Positions 61,683 through 64,000 of a stretch of 64,000 bases of DNA are shown here, piece by piece. Position 1 is the first letter of the stretch. Each line of letters opens with the position of its first letter. The position numbers and the translations under genes are program-made. Below the pieces are notes generated by a model, which saw nothing but the letters and a program-made list of their open reading frames with translations, made no database searches and had not been told where the DNA came from. Origin of the DNA: Streptosporangium carneum (GTDB lineage: Bacteria > Actinomycetota > Actinomycetes > Streptosporangiales > Streptosporangiaceae); NCBI RefSeq assembly GCF_027922005.1, contig NZ_BSEV01000005.1:248001-312000 (forward strand), read 5' to 3'.

Positions 61683-62470
61683 ACGTCCGTCCCCCGGCAC
61701 CTCACCCATCAGGCGCGACTCCGCCCCCCATTCCGCGTGACCTCGTGCCCCGGCACGTGGCGATCGTGATGGACGGCAACGGCAGGTGGGCCAAGCAGCG
61801 AGGCCTGCCGCGCACCGAGGGGCACAAGGCGGGTGAGGCGTCGCTGTTCGACGTGATCGAGGGCGCGATCGAGCTGGGCGTCCCCTATCTGTCGGCCTAC
61901 GCCTTCTCCACCGAGAACTGGAAGCGCTCGCCCGACGAGGTGCGTTTCCTGATGGGCTTCAACCGCGACGTCATCCGCCGCCGCAGGGACGAACTGCACG
62001 CGATGGGCGTGCGGGTGCGCTGGGCGGGCCGCCCGGGGCGGCTCTGGAAGAGCGTCATCTCCGAGCTGCAGGACGCCGAGCGGATGACCGAGGGCAACTC
62101 CACGCTGACCCTGCAGTTCTGCGTCAACTACGGCGGTCGCGCGGAGATCGTGGACGCGGCGCTCCGTCTCGCGCAGGACATCGCCGCGGGGCGGGTCAGG
62201 CCGGGCAGGGTGAAGGAGGAGACCTTCGCCAGATACCTGGACGAGCCGGAGATCCCCGACGTCGACCTCTTCGTGCGCTCCTCGGGTGAGCAGCGCACCT
62301 CGAACTTCCTGATCTGGCAGATGGCCTACGCCGAGATGGTCTTCCTCAACCGTCTGTGGCCCGACTTCGACCGCCGCGACCTGTGGGAGGCCTGCGAGCT
62401 CTACGCCAAGCGCGACAGGAGGTACGGCGGAGCCGTGCCGAACGTCGTGGGGGATGGCCCTCGCCCCTGA
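61679..62470 (+). CDS. uppS: Isoprenyl (undecaprenyl/decaprenyl) diphosphate synthase
   Basis: cis-Prenyltransferase of 263 residues making the lipid carrier for peptidoglycan. Conserved regions: [17 protein letters not shown] (Asp of region I), [43 protein letters not shown] and the final FLNRLWPDF. The GTG start overlaps recO. A hairpin at 62564-62587 ends the unit. Confidence 0.95.
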   Translation: MNVRPPAPHPSGATPPPIPRDLVPRHVAIVMDGNGRWAKQRGLPRTEGHKAGEASLFDVIEGAIELGVPYLSAYAFSTENWKRSPDEVRFLMGFNRDVIRRRRDELHAMGVRVRWAGRPGRLWKSVISELQDAERMTEGNSTLTLQFCVNYGGRAEIVDAALRLAQDIAAGRVRPGRVKEETFARYLDEPEIPDVDLFVRSSGEQRTSNFLIWQMAYAEMVFLNRLWPDFDRRDLWEACELYAKRDRRYGGAVPNVVGDGPRP

Positions 62471-62563
62471 CGGCGGGACGCGCGCGGGACTCGCCGTCTT
62501 CGAGGGCGGGGCGCATGCCCTCGAGGGCGCGGGATCCGCGCGCCCCTGACAGGCGGCCGGGGT

Positions 62564-62587
62564 CCCGCTCCCTCCGGGAGGAGCGGG
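62564..62587. terminator. Terminator hairpin between uppS and carbonic anhydrase genes
   Basis: CCCGCTCC and GGAGCGGG form a perfect 8-bp stem with an 8-nt loop between convergent genes. Confidence 0.65.
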
Positions 62588-62618
62588 CCGTCACGGCGAC
62601 TTCCACACGGTCAGGCCG

Positions 62619-63113
62619 TCAGGACTTGACCTCGCGCAGGCGCCCGGTCTCGACCTCGTAGACGAAGCCGCGCACCGAGTCCGTGTGCGGGATGAAGGGG
62701 TCGTTCCTGATCCTGCTGATGGACTGCAGGACGTCCTCCTCGAGGTCGGGGAAGGCCTCGGCCGCCCAGTCGGGCTTGGCTCCGACCTCCGCCTGGATCT
62801 GCCTCTTGAAGTCGTCGTCGGTGAAGGTGAGCATGCCGCAGTCGGTGTGGTGGATGAGGATGATCTCCCGGGTGCCGAGCAGGCGCTGGCTGATGGCCAG
62901 GCTGCGGCGCTCGTCGGCGGTCACCACACCGCCCGCGTTGCGGATGACGTGCGCGTCGCCCTCGGTGAGCCCCAGCAGGCCGTAGGGGTTCAGCCGCGCG
63001 TCCATGCAGGCGAGCACGGCGACTCCACGCGCGGGAGGCAGCGGCAGGTCCCCCTTGTCGAAGGTCTCGGCGTAGCGCTCGGCGTTGGCGAGGAGCTCGT
63101 CGGTAACACTCAT
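62619..63113 (-). CDS. Beta-class carbonic anhydrase
   Basis: Interconverts CO2 and bicarbonate; 164 residues. Zinc ligands Cys in LACMDARLNP (with the Asp-Arg dyad), His-His and Cys in HHTDCGM. ATG 63113 has AGGAGAG 4 bp upstream. The AT-rich region behind it (63150-63185) holds the promoter shared in space with the CGNR gene. Rv1284-like small beta-CA. Confidence 0.93.
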   Translation of the reverse strand: MSVTDELLANAERYAETFDKGDLPLPPARGVAVLACMDARLNPYGLLGLTEGDAHVIRNAGGVVTADERRSLAISQRLLGTREIILIHHTDCGMLTFTDDDFKRQIQAEVGAKPDWAAEAFPDLEEDVLQSISRIRNDPFIPHTDSVRGFVYEVETGRLREVKS

Positions 63114-63201
63114 GGGCTCTCCTGTAGGGGTAAGCGGGAATGCCACAGGCCAACTTACCCCTATTACCTACTCAGTCAATAGGTTATTACGGAGAGTGTT
63201 C

Positions 63202-63750
63202 TCACGCCCGGCGGCGCGCGCGGTAGGCGGCGACGTGCATCCGGTTGCCGCAGGTACGGCTGTCGCAGTAGACCCGGGAGCGGTTGCGCGACTCGTCGAC
63301 GAAGACGTTGCCGCAGTCGGGGGCGGAGCACGTGCGCAGGCGCTCCCACTCGCCCTCGGCGAGCACATGGGCCAGCGCGACCCCGAGATCGGCCGACAGG
63401 TGCTCGCTGATCGAGGCGTCCGGCGCGAAGTAGTGGATGTGCAGGGGGTGCCCGTCGTGCTCGGTGAGGCGCGGGGTGATGCGTGTCCCGCTCAGCAACG
63501 TGTTCAGCCGGATGACCGCTGTCGCCTGGTCGGGGGCGGTGAAGACCTTGTGGAAGGCTTCACGCACCGCGCGCACCTCGCTCAGGTCGGTGGCGCCGAG
63601 CTCGCCGACGCCGCTCATCTGATGGCGTTCCACGAAGTCGCCGAGCTGCTGTGTGTCGACCAGTCTGTCGGGTCCTCCAGTCGCGGGGGAGGTGTTGACG
63701 AGATCGACCGCGGCTGCGAGTGAGTGCACCATGTCATGTCCGAATGGCAT
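63202..63750 (-). CDS. CGNR zinc-finger (ABATE-domain) regulator
   Basis: A 182-residue protein. The N-terminal ABATE domain (about 1-130) contains LAAAVDLVNTSP; the C-terminal treble-clef zinc finger TCSAPDCGNVFVDESR...CDSRTCGNRMHVAAYRAR has the CGNR hallmark and binds DNA. ATG 63750 with AGGAGT 5 bp upstream is chosen. A 15-bp palindrome upstream (63796-63810) may be its operator. Confidence 0.92.
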   Translation of the reverse strand: MPFGHDMVHSLAAAVDLVNTSPATGGPDRLVDTQQLGDFVERHQMSGVGELGATDLSEVRAVREAFHKVFTAPDQATAVIRLNTLLSGTRITPRLTEHDGHPLHIHYFAPDASISEHLSADLGVALAHVLAEGEWERLRTCSAPDCGNVFVDESRNRSRVYCDSRTCGNRMHVAAYRARRRA

Positions 63751-63795
63751 GTTGACTCCTGATGATGGCGGTTTCAACGTGGGAAGAAGCTGCAT

Positions 63796-63810
63796 ACGGC
63801 GAATCGCCGT
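63796..63810. promoter_or_regulatory. Palindrome ACGGCGA-A-TCGCCGT upstream of the CGNR gene
   Basis: A perfect 7-bp inverted repeat with a single-base centre, 46 bp upstream of the CGNR start. The remaining 190 bases to the window end show no supported gene. Confidence 0.5.
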
Positions 63811-64000
63811 CTCGGAAGATTATCCCTCCGACGCGGGCGCGAGGGGGGTTTCGCGGCCGGACGTGGCACGCTTTTCCCCGCGACGTGGCGAGGCGCCTCA
63901 CGACGTCCGTGACCTGGCTCCCGGAACGCGCCCCGGACCTCGGGCGGGCGTCGCCGGAAGTCCGGCGGGGGCTCGGGGCGGCCGCGGCCGGAGTCTCGGC

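Overview
The window comes from a high-GC actinomycete. By eye most of it is about 70% G+C, GTG starts are common, and genes are joined by ATGA/GTGA overlaps. An XRE (DUF5753)/DUF397 pair, a stand-alone RecO-UppS pair and small mycelial-actinomycete families point to Streptosporangiales-type relatives such as Nonomuraea or Streptosporangium. That taxonomic call is inference; there is no rRNA or tRNA gene here to settle it.

1-30 kb is a large catabolic island. It holds a DppBCDF-type ABC importer (with DppC and DppD fused), a thiolase, a TetR regulator, a HyuA/HyuB pair of the hydantoinase/acetone-carboxylase family, two acyl- or aryl-CoA ligases and a short 3-hydroxyacyl-CoA dehydrogenase. A second operon follows: VOC protein, small unknown protein, alpha/beta hydrolase, SDR, amidohydrolase, Cys-less thiolase-like protein with its DUF35 partner, GNAT, maleate-isomerase-like enzyme and GlcDEF. 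A leftward FAD monooxygenase of the salicylyl-CoA/2-aminobenzoyl-CoA 5-hydroxylase type and a rightward malate synthase close the island. The likely logic is import, CoA activation, ring or chain attack, and recovery of C2/C4 units through glyoxylate and malate. The substrate is unknown. Five promoters in this island share a 24-bp motif, which suggests one regulon, probably under the TetR protein at 4.8 kb.

30-37.3 kb looks like a small defence or accessory island. It has an intact DUF397 gene beside a broken XRE/DUF5753 regulator, a visibly AT-richer SIR2-TPR gene (NAD-consuming anti-phage type), an NTF2-like protein with a divergent TetR, and a DUF262-DUF1524 nuclease-like protein that ends in a probable RAMA domain.

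37.3-46 kb carries a small secreted protein, a GH19 chitinase, a DUF2267 protein, a TetR/DUF2568/NAD-epimerase module with two perfect operators, a TetR-P450 pair and a Gfo/Idh/MocA oxidoreductase. 46-50.5 kb is an amide-utilisation module: AmiC-like sensor, APC permease, a 29-codon ORF, formamidase, and a divergent MarR. 50.7-58.4 kb has a glutamate-dehydrogenase-family protein lacking the signature lysine, a PhoD-like phosphatase, a polyprenyl-linked mannosyltransferase-like membrane protein, and an Lrp-DDAH-ornithine aminotransferase set for arginine breakdown. 58.4-64 kb is more core-like: a DUF5941 membrane protein and CDP-alcohol phosphatidyltransferase, recO-uppS, a beta-carbonic anhydrase and a CGNR zinc-finger regulator.
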